Shown: positions 1 through 7,773, numbered from the stretch's first letter. The stretch: DNA of 12,611 nucleotides from Methylococcaceae bacterium (GCA_947505055.1 CANNLO010000111.1:1-12611); one strand, 5' to 3'. Numbers and translations are program-made. Notes: generated from the sequence alone by a model not told the origin.

Positions 1-238
1 CAGGTTGTGCATGCCTTTAATAAACAAGGTAATTTCCAAGAAGCTGAGTTTGTGGAACTGTTTCCTGGCGATTTGATTTCAGCTATTCCGTTATGCTTTA
101 AATACGGGATCTTTTTTGAACAGAATTATCCCCAATTTCGGGGTTATCTGATTGAATCCGGTTGTAGAAATGGTTTTGAAATTCAACAGCGCGGTTTTTA
201 TCAAAGACAAACTCGCTTTTAATGAATTCAAGCGCTTA
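1..238. other. Left-edge stretch with no assignable gene
   Basis: No gene can be assigned with confidence. On the plus strand one frame is open from the window edge to a stop at 220-222 (about 73 codons), so it could be the 3' end of a gene entering from the left; its codon use is like the neighbours but I recognise no family. A second plus frame is open from TTG near 152 to a stop near 258, inside the antisense of yajD. Its exact complement on the minus strand is also open but lacks an ATG. The competing open frames suggest either non-coding DNA or a decayed gene. A GC-rich hairpin-like sequence, CCCC-AATTTC-GGGG, lies near 130-143. Confidence 0.3.
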
Positions 239-616
239 TTATTTATTACCCAGCATGGATTTTAAATCACCAAAGGGATTGTGAGTTCCAGTATTACTGG
301 ATGATTTATCAGTTTTAGAACCATCAAAGCGAGTTTCTTCGTATCTTGAATGCTCATTGTCATGACAATAAAGGCATAATAATTCCCAGTTGCTACCATC
401 TGACGGATTTTCATCGTGATTGTGGTTTTTATGGTGCACAGTCAACTCGGTCAGATTTTTGTGATCAAATTCTCTGGCGCAACGACCGCAAACCCAAGGG
501 TATAGTTTAAGAGCCTGGCCGCGATACGACTGATCTCTTAGTTCCTGCGAGCGCCGTGCTTCGGTTACAATTTGGTCCAGTTTGCTTCTGTCAGGTTGTT
601 GTTTTTTGATAGTCAT
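239..616 (-). CDS. yajD: YajD-family HNH nuclease-like protein
   Basis: This is a 125-residue protein closely resembling E. coli YajD (about 115 residues), a small HNH-domain protein whose substrate is not established. It is predicted to be cytoplasmic. A zinc-knuckle CxxC pair is visible at C43/C46 (WVCGRC) and a second at C81/C84 (CLYCHDNEH). The HNH core lies between them, with H61-H62, the histidine-rich run to H67 and the conserved DGSNWELLCLYCH segment at 73-85. The N-terminal 30 residues and the Ser/Thr-rich stretch at 97-111 are more divergent than the core, and the family C-terminal NPFGDLK signature is present at 113-119. The ATG at 616-614 is the first in frame and has no obvious Shine-Dalgarno sequence. 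The gene ends in two consecutive TAA codons. It stands alone between the left-edge stretch and the divergent dnaQ. Naming is by similarity; nuclease activity is a family inference. Confidence 0.9.
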   Translation of the reverse strand: MTIKKQQPDRSKLDQIVTEARRSQELRDQSYRGQALKLYPWVCGRCAREFDHKNLTELTVHHKNHNHDENPSDGSNWELLCLYCHDNEHSRYEETRFDGSKTDKSSSNTGTHNPFGDLKSMLGNK

Positions 617-701
617 AACAAGATTTTCTGAAATTCTTTAAAGAAAGTTTTGTGCTTGATAGCTGTAAACACTAAACACTAAACGCTAAGATTAAATTCT
701 A
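617..701 (-). promoter_or_regulatory. Candidate promoter and leader of yajD, with heptad repeats
   Basis: Read on the minus strand, 696-701 is TAGAAT preceded by TGT, giving an extended -10 (TGnTAGAAT). A TTGACA lies at 724-729, but 22 bp from the -10, which is too far for a normal sigma-70 pair, so the extended -10 may act alone. Just downstream in the leader are three near-identical heptads, AGCGTTT, AGTGTTT and AGTGTTT (687-667). The start site and promoter use are inferred. Confidence 0.33.
667..687. repeat. Three 7-bp tandem repeats
   Basis: On the plus strand the units are AAACACT, AAACACT and AAACGCT, in direct tandem. They fall in the predicted yajD leader, immediately after the candidate start site. 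The array is short and could be chance in AT-rich DNA. Confidence 0.7.
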
Positions 702-880
702 ACAGAAAATTGATGAAAGATAGTGTCAACTTTTGTTAGTGGCTACTTAACAGTCTGTATTATTCAATTAATAAGAAGTGTTGATTTAAAACATTTATAC
801 TTGAAAATAAATATTGGGTAAATGCTAGTCATATAGTCATTCATAGCTCAGGGTAAATTGATTAAACAGGAGGCTTGCAT
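702..880. other. AT-rich spacer upstream of dnaQ
   Basis: This is AT-rich non-coding DNA between the divergent yajD and dnaQ. Possible -10 boxes for dnaQ are TATACT at 796-801 and TATAGT at 832-837, but neither has a good -35 at the right distance. The only firm element is the dnaQ ribosome-binding site at 868-873. Confidence 0.5.
868..873 (+). promoter_or_regulatory. Ribosome-binding site of dnaQ
   Basis: AGGAGG is a full-length Shine-Dalgarno sequence with 7 nt before the ATG at 881. It decides the start: a TTG at 875 in the same frame is only 1 nt away from it and cannot be used with it. Confidence 0.85.
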
Positions 881-1600
881 ATGGATAAACGTACGTTTAC
901 AAATCGATTGGTAGTTTTAGATACTGAGACTACCGGTTTAAATCCTCAGGAAGGACATAGAATTATTGAGATTGGTTGCGTGGAAGTCGTCAATCGTCGT
1001 TTAACCGGCAGGCGTTTTCATACGTATATTAATCCTGAGCGGATTATTGATTTAGGGGCTATTGAGGTTCATGGTATCACCAATCAGTTTTTGGTAGATA
1101 AGCCTGTATTCTCAGGTATTGCCGAGGACTTTATTGCTTTTATTCAGGGCGCTGAATTGATTATTCATAATGCGCCCTTTGATGTCGGTTTTATTAATGC
1201 CGAATTCTCAAAATTGAATAATCACATAGGAACGGTAACTGAATACAGCAAGGTATTTGATACTCTGGCCTATGCCAGAAAAAAACATCCCGGACAGCGG
1301 AATAGTCTGGATGCCTTGTGCAAGCGTTATAGTATCGATAATAGTCACCGGGAATTACATGGCGCGTTGCTTGATGCTGAAATTCTGGCAGATGTGTTTT
1401 TGTTGATGACCGGTGGACAGTCTTCTTTGCTTGATGAAACTCAAGCGGAGTTGGATCAGGTAAAAAACCAGATAAAATATGTGATGAAAGATCGACCTGC
1501 TTTAAAAGTCATTAGCTGTTCGGAAGAGGAATTAATTGCCCATCAACAGGGTTTGGAGGCAATTGAAAAATCTGGAGTTGAGTGTATCTGGAATCTGTAA
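881..1600 (+). CDS. dnaQ: DNA polymerase III subunit epsilon (proofreading exonuclease)
   Basis: This is the 3'-5' exonuclease subunit of the replicative DNA polymerase III core, which removes misincorporated nucleotides. It has 239 residues from the ATG at 881, against about 243 in E. coli DnaQ. Exo I is LDTETTGLN with catalytic D14 and E16; Exo II is NAPFDVGF with D101; Exo III-epsilon is HGALLDAEILAD with H160 and D165. All expected metal ligands and the general-base histidine are therefore present. After the exonuclease domain, QSSLL at 180-184 fits the beta-clamp-binding motif, followed by a charged linker and a divergent C-terminal segment that in the family contacts the polymerase alpha subunit. 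The gene has a strong ribosome-binding site and ends just before a hairpin terminator shared with the convergent deaD. The usual gammaproteobacterial neighbour rnhA is not in the window. Confidence 0.96.
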   Translation: MDKRTFTNRLVVLDTETTGLNPQEGHRIIEIGCVEVVNRRLTGRRFHTYINPERIIDLGAIEVHGITNQFLVDKPVFSGIAEDFIAFIQGAELIIHNAPFDVGFINAEFSKLNNHIGTVTEYSKVFDTLAYARKKHPGQRNSLDALCKRYSIDNSHRELHGALLDAEILADVFLLMTGGQSSLLDETQAELDQVKNQIKYVMKDRPALKVISCSEEELIAHQQGLEAIEKSGVECIWNL

Positions 1601-1606
1601 GTCGGT

Positions 1607-1658
1607 AAAATCACGAAGGAAGTGAAGATCTAAATCTTTTCCTTCACTTCGTGGTTTT
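1607..1658. terminator. Bidirectional hairpin terminator between dnaQ and deaD
   Basis: The arms AAAATCACGAAG (1607-1618) and CTTCGTGGTTTT (1647-1658) pair over 12 positions with one G-T wobble. Further inner pairing, GAAG (1619-1622) with CTTC (1642-1645), needs one bulged A. Each strand has a T4 run on its 3' side, so the hairpin can stop transcripts from both convergent genes. Confidence 0.8.
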
Positions 1659-1669
1659 AGGGTCAAAAA

Positions 1670-3469
1670 TTAATCTTCCGCTTTCGGTTTTGCCCGTCTG
1701 GACGTTGAACCGACTCTTTTTTTGCTTTTATCTACTTTTTTTGCGTCATCGTCATCTTTGGCCGCTTTTTTTGCGCCTTCACTCATTTTCGAAATATTGA
1801 GTTGCTGGCCCGCTACTCTGACTTTTTTCAATTCCTCAAATAATTCCTTGGGAATTCCTGCCGGTAATTCAACCGTACTGAAGTCATCCTGGATTCGGAT
1901 GCGGGCAATATGATCACCATCAATTCCGGATTCATTGGCTATAGCGCCAACGATGTTACCCGGCTTAACGCCATGATTATGTCCAACTTCAATCCGATAG
2001 GTTTCCATTTCAATATTTGCGCCACCGGGGAATACACGCTTTGGTTTGCGATCTTTTTGGGGTCTGTCAGATCGTTCGGATCTAGAGGGGCGATCATCTC
2101 GTGAAGGTCTGTCGTCATGGCTATCTTTTGGCCTTTTTGGCAGATTCTGCATTAATAAAGGCGTGTTGCCCTGTACCAGTTTAGCCAGTGCTGAAGCTAT
2201 TTCCAGAGCAGATACATTATGCTCTTGCTGGAATTGTTCTATCAACTGGCTGAAGAAGCTCAGTTCTTCTGCGGCTAGCGTATCGGTAATGTTTTGTTTG
2301 AAACGGGCAATACGTTTGTTGTTGATAACTTCTGTTGAAGGTAAACCCATTTCTTCAACTTTTTGCTTGGTCGCTTTTTCGATATTAGCCAGCAGATTTC
2401 TTTCTCTGGGGGCAATAAACAAAATAGCATCGCCAGTACGTCCGGCACGACCTGTTCTTCCGATACGGTGAACATAAGATTCTGTATCGTAAGGTATGTC
2501 ATAGTTAACGACATGAGTAATACGGTCTACATCCAATCCACGAGCGGCAACGTCAGTTGCAATCAAGATATCCAGCTTGCCGTTTTTCAGGTTGGTAATA
2601 GCACGTTCACGCAGTGCTTGAGACATATCGCCATTAATCGCTGCCGCCGAATAACCGCGTGCTTCCAGTTTTTCTGCCAGTTCAACAGTTGCAGTTTTAG
2701 TTCTGACGAAGATAATCATACCGTCAAAAGTTTCTGCTTCTAGAATTCGGGTCAGTGCATCCAGTTTATGTACACCGCTTACCAGCCAATAGCGTTGACG
2801 GATATTTTCAGCGGAGGCCGTGGTTACTTTAATGGTGATATGTTCAGGATCTTTCAGATATTGCTGGGCAATTTTACGTATAACGGAAGGCATGGTTGCA
2901 GAAAACAACGCGATTTGCCTTTGTTCCGGGATTTGTTCCAGAATCCATTCCACGTCATCAATGAAACCCATGCGTAGCATCTCATCAGCTTCATCAAGAA
3001 CCAGGTAGCTTAAACCTTTAAGATTTAGCGTTCCTTTGCGCATGTGGTCCATAACCCGACCCGGAGTACCGACAACTACATGAGCGCCGCGTTTTAGCTG
3101 GCGTAACTGGGTGCTGTAATCTTGTCCGCCGTAAATTGGCAGAACATGAAAGCCCTTTAAATGCGAGGCATAGCGTTGAAACGCTTCGGCTACCTGAATA
3201 GCCAATTCACGTGTTGGTGCCAGAACCAAAACTTGCGGGTCTTTTTTATTAAGGTCAATGCGCGATAATATTGGTAACGCAAAAGCGGCAGTTTTGCCGG
3301 TTCCTGTTTGTGCTTGCCCCAGAACGTCTTTACCTTTTAGTAGGAGCGGGATGGTTTGTGCTTGTATTGGAGAAGGTGTTTCATAACCGACATCTTCCAG
3401 TGCTCTTAGCACCGGTTCGATCAGAGCTAAATCACGGAAAGAGGGTATTGGAGAAACATCATTGGACAT
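1670..3469 (-). CDS. deaD: DEAD-box ATP-dependent RNA helicase DeaD/CsdA
   Basis: This cytoplasmic RNA helicase unwinds structured RNA in ribosome assembly, mRNA decay and cold adaptation; E. coli DeaD is the closest match I recognise. It has 599 residues, against about 629. RecA-like domain 1 carries the Q motif (PSPIQ, 32-36), Walker A (AQTGTGKT, 53-60), PTREL (85-89), TPGR (135-138), DEAD (159-162) and SAT (190-192). Domain 2 carries the IIFVRTK region (252-258), ARGLDV (309-314) and HRIGRTGRAGR (334-344). A DeaD-specific dimerisation-like segment follows (about 350-440), then an Arg/Asp/Ser-rich linker (446-478). A DbpA-type RNA-binding domain (489-560) starts with YRIEVG, and the tail is Lys-rich. 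The tail is shorter and has more Lys and Asp than the Arg/Gly-rich E. coli tail. The ATG at 3469 has a modest AGGT element upstream. The gene is monocistronic and ends at the shared terminator. Confidence 0.95.
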   Translation of the reverse strand: MSNDVSPIPSFRDLALIEPVLRALEDVGYETPSPIQAQTIPLLLKGKDVLGQAQTGTGKTAAFALPILSRIDLNKKDPQVLVLAPTRELAIQVAEAFQRYASHLKGFHVLPIYGGQDYSTQLRQLKRGAHVVVGTPGRVMDHMRKGTLNLKGLSYLVLDEADEMLRMGFIDDVEWILEQIPEQRQIALFSATMPSVIRKIAQQYLKDPEHITIKVTTASAENIRQRYWLVSGVHKLDALTRILEAETFDGMIIFVRTKTATVELAEKLEARGYSAAAINGDMSQALRERAITNLKNGKLDILIATDVAARGLDVDRITHVVNYDIPYDTESYVHRIGRTGRAGRTGDAILFIAPRERNLLANIEKATKQKVEEMGLPSTEVINNKRIARFKQNITDTLAAEELSFFSQLIEQFQQEHNVSALEIASALAKLVQGNTPLLMQNLPKRPKDSHDDRPSRDDRPSRSERSDRPQKDRKPKRVFPGGANIEMETYRIEVGHNHGVKPGNIVGAIANESGIDGDHIARIRIQDDFSTVELPAGIPKELFEELKKVRVAGQQLNISKMSEGAKKAAKDDDDAKKVDKSKKRVGSTSRRAKPKAED

Positions 3470-3561
3470 GTATTTACCTGTTGGAAGCTAGAAGGCGCCA
3501 AAGCGCGGAGAAATGTGTTTGTTTATCAGGATATTATACTGTATTTTAATTTCTTTTGCAG
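3470..3561 (-). promoter_or_regulatory. Candidate deaD promoter and leader
   Basis: On the minus strand a perfect TATAAT lies at 3538-3533. The hexamer 17 bp upstream (CTGCAA, 3561-3556) is a poor -35. Transcription would begin near 3526, giving a leader of about 55 nt. The leader contains a small GC hairpin, GCGC-TTTG-GCGC (3506-3495), about 25 nt before the start codon. No E. coli-type cold box is visible. Confidence 0.4.
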
Positions 3562-3748
3562 AAATATAAAAAAAGTACAATTCTAAGGTGATATTATTGT
3601 GTATTAACTTGATGCAAAGTGACTATTTATAACGTTGGTGATTGACAAATTTACCGTTAAAACGCGTCAATTCCTAAATATTAGCCGAGCGGAGCAGAAG
3701 TATTTAGGTTAAATTAGAGACATTAATCCTTAGTTTAAAAGAACAACT
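3562..3748. other. Spacer between deaD and the DUF3422 gene
   Basis: This AT-rich divergent interval contains a perfect TTGACA on the plus strand at 3642-3647. No -10 box follows at the right distance (CGTCAA at 17 bp is poor), so the promoter of the DUF3422 gene is not resolved. The inverted repeat at 3673-3708 is listed separately. Confidence 0.5.
3673..3708 (+). repeat. Inverted repeat upstream of the DUF3422 gene
   Basis: CCTAAATA (3673-3680) and TATTTAGG (3701-3708) are perfect 8-bp complements separated by 20 bp. The separated bases are GC-richer than the surroundings. It lies 40 bp before the GTG start and could be an operator or a hairpin in the leader RNA. There is no T run, so it does not look like a terminator. 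Confidence 0.6.
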
Positions 3749-5053
3749 GTGACGACTTTATTCCCCATCCCCGGTAACCACCCGCAACGTTTTGTTCTTC
3801 ATAATGAAGTTCATGCCCGAGCCCCATTTAATCTTGACTTGCCTGTTAGAGCCAGTCATCTGGCGTTATTACTTTCCAGTGACGAAAAAATGCAGGAACG
3901 AGTGCATTTAGCAACACTTTGCCAAAGATTCGGACTGGCTCCCCCTGAAAAGGAAGCGGATCACTTTAGTGCAACTTTTAATTCTTTTCAAATACGCTGG
4001 GAACAACATGGCGAATTTAGTGCTTACAGCTTCTATGTGCATGATACCCCGCATGATCCTTTTGAGGATTCTGCCTTAAAAAAGGTTCCGCTCGATTGGT
4101 TGTCTCAATTAACCGGGCAAGTTATCGTTGCGGTTCATGCAACCATTGTTTCACCTAGCGATATTAACTATCAGGAGAACATGGACTTGTCGTTATTTTC
4201 TGACTGGTTTGCCGGTAATCCGGTGATTGGTTCAAAAGTAACAGGCGGGGCAGCCTCAGTATTTACAGATTTTCGTATACACGTTGACGGGTTTAGCCGA
4301 TGTTTGATTATTAATCATGGATTGAGAGCAGAGCAGGCGGGGCGTTTATTGCAACGTTTATTTGAAATTGAGGTATATCGCGTCCTGGCGTTGCTGGCTT
4401 TTCCAATTGCACGAAAACTATATCCTGCATTAAAAAAATGTGATCGGCAGTTATATACCATTACTAATTCAATGACGTTGGCTGATCATAACGATGGTGA
4501 ATTACTGGATGAACTAACCACTCTCGCGGCTGAAGTTGAAAATTATATCTCCAGTAATCACTTCCGTTTTGCCGCCGCCAGTGCCTATTACCAATTGGTC
4601 GAACAACGGGTTAATGATTTACGCGAAGTTAGAATTCAGGGTATTCAGACTCTGGGCGAGTTTATAAAGCGGCGACTGGAACCGGCTATCAATACCTGTC
4701 AATCTACCTCGCACCGATTTACCCTGCTTTCTGAAAGAGTTAGTAACGCCAGTCAGTTGCTTCGAACGCGTGTTGATATTATTATTGAAAAACAAAATCA
4801 GGGTTTACTTACATCAATGGCTTTACGAGCAAAGATGCAGTTGCGGATGCAGCAAATGGTTGAAGGTATTTCGATGGTCGCGATCACTTATTATGCCGCC
4901 AGTCTTATTGGTAAAATAGCCGAAGCCTTGCATATTGGAGGTTGGAAAATTAATCCGGTTATTGTTGAAGGTATTTCAATTCCATTTATTTTGATAATTA
5001 TTGCAATTAGCTCTAAACGGATACACAGGATTATTGCAAATACCACAGAATGA
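3749..5053 (+). CDS. DUF3422 family membrane-anchored protein
   Basis: This 434-residue protein belongs to the DUF3422 family, whose function is unknown. The N-terminal family signature is visible as HPQRFVLHNEVHARAP (11-26). A soluble region of mixed alpha/beta character follows (about 30-230), then a mainly helical segment (about 240-370) rich in Leu, Glu and Arg and likely to form coiled coil. Two C-terminal hydrophobic segments (about 371-394 and 402-421) end in a basic tail, so the bulk is probably anchored to the inner membrane by a C-terminal hairpin. GTG at 3749 is taken as the start because the family signature begins ten residues in and a TAG stop lies in frame at 3731-3733 with no other start between. 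The ribosome-binding site is weak (AAAGAA). It is monocistronic and converges on the sucA operon. Family assignment is firm; role unknown. Confidence 0.88.
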   Translation: MTTLFPIPGNHPQRFVLHNEVHARAPFNLDLPVRASHLALLLSSDEKMQERVHLATLCQRFGLAPPEKEADHFSATFNSFQIRWEQHGEFSAYSFYVHDTPHDPFEDSALKKVPLDWLSQLTGQVIVAVHATIVSPSDINYQENMDLSLFSDWFAGNPVIGSKVTGGAASVFTDFRIHVDGFSRCLIINHGLRAEQAGRLLQRLFEIEVYRVLALLAFPIARKLYPALKKCDRQLYTITNSMTLADHNDGELLDELTTLAAEVENYISSNHFRFAAASAYYQLVEQRVNDLREVRIQGIQTLGEFIKRRLEPAINTCQSTSHRFTLLSERVSNASQLLRTRVDIIIEKQNQGLLTSMALRAKMQLRMQQMVEGISMVAITYYAASLIGKIAEALHIGGWKINPVIVEGISIPFILIIIAISSKRIHRIIANTTE

Positions 5054-5091
5054 TCCTGAAAGACGCCGTGGAACCTTCTTTCATAATTTAG

Positions 5092-6522
5092 TTAAACCTT
5101 GTTTTTAAGCGCAAGTGCCGCGCCATGTATGGCTTTGGAAAGGGTAGGGTGGGCGTGTATGGTCCTGACCAGATCTTCGCTATTGGCAGAAAACTCCATG
5201 GCCAGTACCGCTTCGGCAATCATTTCCGAAGCGTGGGAAGCAATAATATGAACCCCGAGTATGGTATCGGTTTCTGCATGTGTGATAATCTTTACCATGC
5301 CCTCAGTTTTACTGATCGCTTGTCCCCTAGCTGTATCTTTTATTTTAAAAATACCAATTTTGATGGATTCACCCATCGCTTTCAACGCTTGTTCAGTCTG
5401 ACCTACCCAGGCGATTTCAGGGTCTGTAAACACAACACTGGGCAAGACGTTGTAGTTGACTGAGTTATGAATGCCAGCAATTTGTTCAGCAACAAACAGA
5501 CCTTCTTCGATGCCTTTATGAGCAATCATGGGGCCCAGTAAGGTCAGATCACCAATGGCATATACCCCAGGCAAATTAGTTCGACAGTTTTCATCGACAT
5601 GAATATAGCCATTTTCATCAAGTAGTAAATTAGCTTCAGCTGCCGCCAGGTTATCGGTATTGGGTTTTCGACCCGATGCCACGATCAGTTTATCGACTCG
5701 CAGAGCATGCGTCCCTTCACTGTCCTGATATTCAACAGTCACTTTTTTGCTGCCTTTTTTTGCAGAAATAACTCGAGTGCCCAAGCGTAGTTCAAGTCCT
5801 TGCCCGGAATAGATGCGATAAGCCTTTTGGGCAATTTGCTGATCAGCGAAACTTAAAAATGATTCCTGAGCTTCCAACAGAATTGTTTCAGCACCTAATC
5901 GGCTCCAGATGCTAGCCAATTCAAGTCCAATAATACCGGCACCAATGATTGCCAGGCGCTTGGGTACTTGATGGAGATTTAAAGCCATGGTGGTATCAAT
6001 AATAAACTCGTTATCTATGGGAGCACAGGCCAAAGCTATAGGCGATGAACCGGTTGCCAGAATGATGTGTTTGGCTTCGAGTATTGACGTAGCGGACCGG
6101 TCGTCAGTTGGGGTTATTTCGACTAGTCGTTCTGAAATTATTTTTGCCTCTGCCTGTATATGAGCAATATTGTGTGTAGAAAACGCATCGGCTATTTGCT
6201 GGCTAAGATTGGCAACAATCTGGTTTTTGCGTTGCATCATCAACGCAATATCAAAAGAAATAGCCTCAGCCTCTATACCGTGCTCCTTGATATTGTTTGT
6301 TAGCAACTCGTAGATTTTAGCGGATTCCAGTAAAGCAATAGACGCAACACAGCCAGCGTTGAGATAAGTGCCGCCCAGACTGCTTTGGCCTTTTTTATCA
6401 AGCCAGTTATCAATGCACGCTGTTTTCAGGCCAAGCTCTGCGCAGCGAATAGCACTTGAGTAACCGGCCGGACCAGCACCTATAACTATGACGTCATACA
6501 ATTGCGTTTTTTTGATTGGCAT
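5092..6522 (-). CDS. lpd: Dihydrolipoyl dehydrogenase-like protein (E3 homologue) with altered active site
   Basis: By family and position this is E3 of the 2-oxoglutarate dehydrogenase complex, the FAD enzyme that reoxidises dihydrolipoyl-E2 with NAD. It has 476 residues (E. coli Lpd 474) with no truncation. The FAD site GAGPAG (15-20), the NAD-domain GAGIIGLE (194-201), the second FAD motif AIGD (322-325) and AHKGIEEG (334-341) are all kept. The redox motif, normally GGTCLNxGCxPSK, reads GGTYLNAGCVASI (50-62). Tyr53 thus replaces the interchange cysteine, C58 stays, Ala60 replaces Pro, and Ile62 replaces the flavin-contacting Lys. The C-terminal HPTLSE reads HPTLSK, so H458 stays but its partner Glu is Lys463. 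Normal E3 catalysis should be lost. The gene starts 4 nt after sucB with a poor ribosome-binding site, so translation is probably coupled. It could be a pseudoenzyme, a regulatory or structural E3, or a redirected flavin oxidoreductase. Confidence 0.9.
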   Translation of the reverse strand: MPIKKTQLYDVIVIGAGPAGYSSAIRCAELGLKTACIDNWLDKKGQSSLGGTYLNAGCVASIALLESAKIYELLTNNIKEHGIEAEAISFDIALMMQRKNQIVANLSQQIADAFSTHNIAHIQAEAKIISERLVEITPTDDRSATSILEAKHIILATGSSPIALACAPIDNEFIIDTTMALNLHQVPKRLAIIGAGIIGLELASIWSRLGAETILLEAQESFLSFADQQIAQKAYRIYSGQGLELRLGTRVISAKKGSKKVTVEYQDSEGTHALRVDKLIVASGRKPNTDNLAAAEANLLLDENGYIHVDENCRTNLPGVYAIGDLTLLGPMIAHKGIEEGLFVAEQIAGIHNSVNYNVLPSVVFTDPEIAWVGQTEQALKAMGESIKIGIFKIKDTARGQAISKTEGMVKIITHAETDTILGVHIIASHASEMIAEAVLAMEFSANSEDLVRTIHAHPTLSKAIHGAALALKNKV

Positions 6523-6526
6523 GGTT

Positions 6527-7771
6527 TTAGATGTTCAACAAAAGGTGGGCTGGAGATTCCAAACATTCTTTGATGGTAACTAAAAATTGCACGGCTTCAC
6601 GGCCGTCAACCAGGCGATGGTCATAAGACAACGCCAGGTACATGATAGGTCTGATAACAATTTGCCCATTTTCGACCACAGGGCGTTCCTTGATGGCGTG
6701 CATCCCTAAAATTGCGCATTGTGGTGGATTAAGTATGGGCGTTGATAACATGGAACCGAAGATACCGCCGTTGGTAATGGTAAAGGTGCCGCCTTTCAGA
6801 TCTTCGTAGGTCAAGGCACCTGCTTTGGTTTTTGCGCCAAATTCGACAATACTTTGTTCGATGCCGGCAAAGTCCAGTTGATCGGCGTCGCGCAAGACTG
6901 GCACAATCAGGCCGCGCTCAGTACTGACGGCAATGCCAATGTCATAATAGCCGTGATAGATAATATCGTTTTCATCAATAGAGGCATTTATCGCCGGGAA
7001 GCGTTTTAAAGCTTCAATCGACGCTTTAACAAAGAAAGACATAAAGCCCAGTTTGACATGATGCTTTTGATCAAAGCGTTCTTTGTACTGATTACGAAGA
7101 TCAATTACATTTTGCATGTTGACTTCATTAAAAGTAGTCAGCATGGCTGCATTTTGCTGTGCCTGTAACAGACGTTCTGCCACTTTGGCTCTGAGTCGGG
7201 TCATCGGAACGCGTTGTTCAGGTCTTAGATTTAAAAGCCCGCTGCTTTCAGTTTCACTTTTAAAAACCGCTGGTATTTCGACCGTTTTTGTTGGGGTAAT
7301 TGGAGCAGCCGAAGCGGGTGCAATGAGTTGCGCTTCTTGTAGCGTATTTTTATGTAGGTAATCCAAAACGTCGACTTTAGTCAGGCGCCCCTCTTTTCCT
7401 GAGCCTTTTATTAAAGAAGGATTCAGCGCATTTTCAGTAATTAGTCTGCGTACTGAAGGGCTTAAAGGGATGTCTGATTCTTCATTTTCGGATTCTGAAA
7501 TGGAGCTATCACTTTGTTCGCCAGTTTTCAGGATACTAGGTTCCAGCAAGGCTAATACTTCGCCACCAAGCACAATCGAGCCGTCACTTTTTAGTAGCTT
7601 GAGTAAAATGCCTGATTCGGGAGCCGGCACTTCAAGCACCACTTTGTCTGTTTCAAGATCAACGAGATTTTCGTTTTTAATGACAGTGTCACCGGCCTGT
7701 TTATGCCAGGTAATCAGTGTTGCATCAGAAACAGATTCGGGTAGGTGAGGGACTAGGACTTCAATGTTCAT
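6527..7771 (-). CDS. sucB: Dihydrolipoyl succinyltransferase, E2 of 2-oxoglutarate dehydrogenase
   Basis: E2 is the core of the 2-oxoglutarate dehydrogenase complex: it carries the succinyl group on lipoyl-lysine and transfers it to coenzyme A. It has 414 residues, the usual length. The single lipoyl domain (1-77) has K43 in [11 protein letters not shown] as the lipoylation site. A Ser/Glu-rich acidic linker (83-101) is followed by the E1/E3-binding domain (102-138; PLSPSVRRL, then [12 protein letters not shown]), a Pro/Ala linker (about 150-170) and the acyltransferase domain (185-414). The catalytic motif SYDHRLVDG has H385 and D389. All key residues are intact. The start lies 2 nt after the sucA stop, with an AGGA ribosome-binding site inside the end of sucA, implying coupled translation. 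Its E3-binding domain looks normal although the adjacent E3 homologue is not. Confidence 0.95.
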   Translation of the reverse strand: MNIEVLVPHLPESVSDATLITWHKQAGDTVIKNENLVDLETDKVVLEVPAPESGILLKLLKSDGSIVLGGEVLALLEPSILKTGEQSDSSISESENEESDIPLSPSVRRLITENALNPSLIKGSGKEGRLTKVDVLDYLHKNTLQEAQLIAPASAAPITPTKTVEIPAVFKSETESSGLLNLRPEQRVPMTRLRAKVAERLLQAQQNAAMLTTFNEVNMQNVIDLRNQYKERFDQKHHVKLGFMSFFVKASIEALKRFPAINASIDENDIIYHGYYDIGIAVSTERGLIVPVLRDADQLDFAGIEQSIVEFGAKTKAGALTYEDLKGGTFTITNGGIFGSMLSTPILNPPQCAILGMHAIKERPVVENGQIVIRPIMYLALSYDHRLVDGREAVQFLVTIKECLESPAHLLLNI

Positions 7772-7773
7772 TA

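Noticed and set aside
209..336. 11-bp inverted copies AAACTCGCTTT (209-219) and AAAGCGAGTTT (326-336)
   Set aside because: One copy lies inside the conserved-length yajD gene and there is no sign of an element between them; probably chance.
1722..2743. Several plus-strand open frames of 60-140 codons
   Set aside because: They lie wholly antisense to deaD, lack ribosome-binding sites and have the Ser/Cys/Ile-rich composition of shadow frames.
3642..3647. Perfect TTGACA as promoter of the DUF3422 gene
   Set aside because: No acceptable -10 at 16-18 bp, so it is mentioned only in the spacer note.
5058..5082. GAAAGA/TCTTTC inverted repeat between DUF3422 gene and lpd, considered as a terminator
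   Set aside because: Only 6 bp of AT-rich stem, a 13-nt loop and no T run on either strand.
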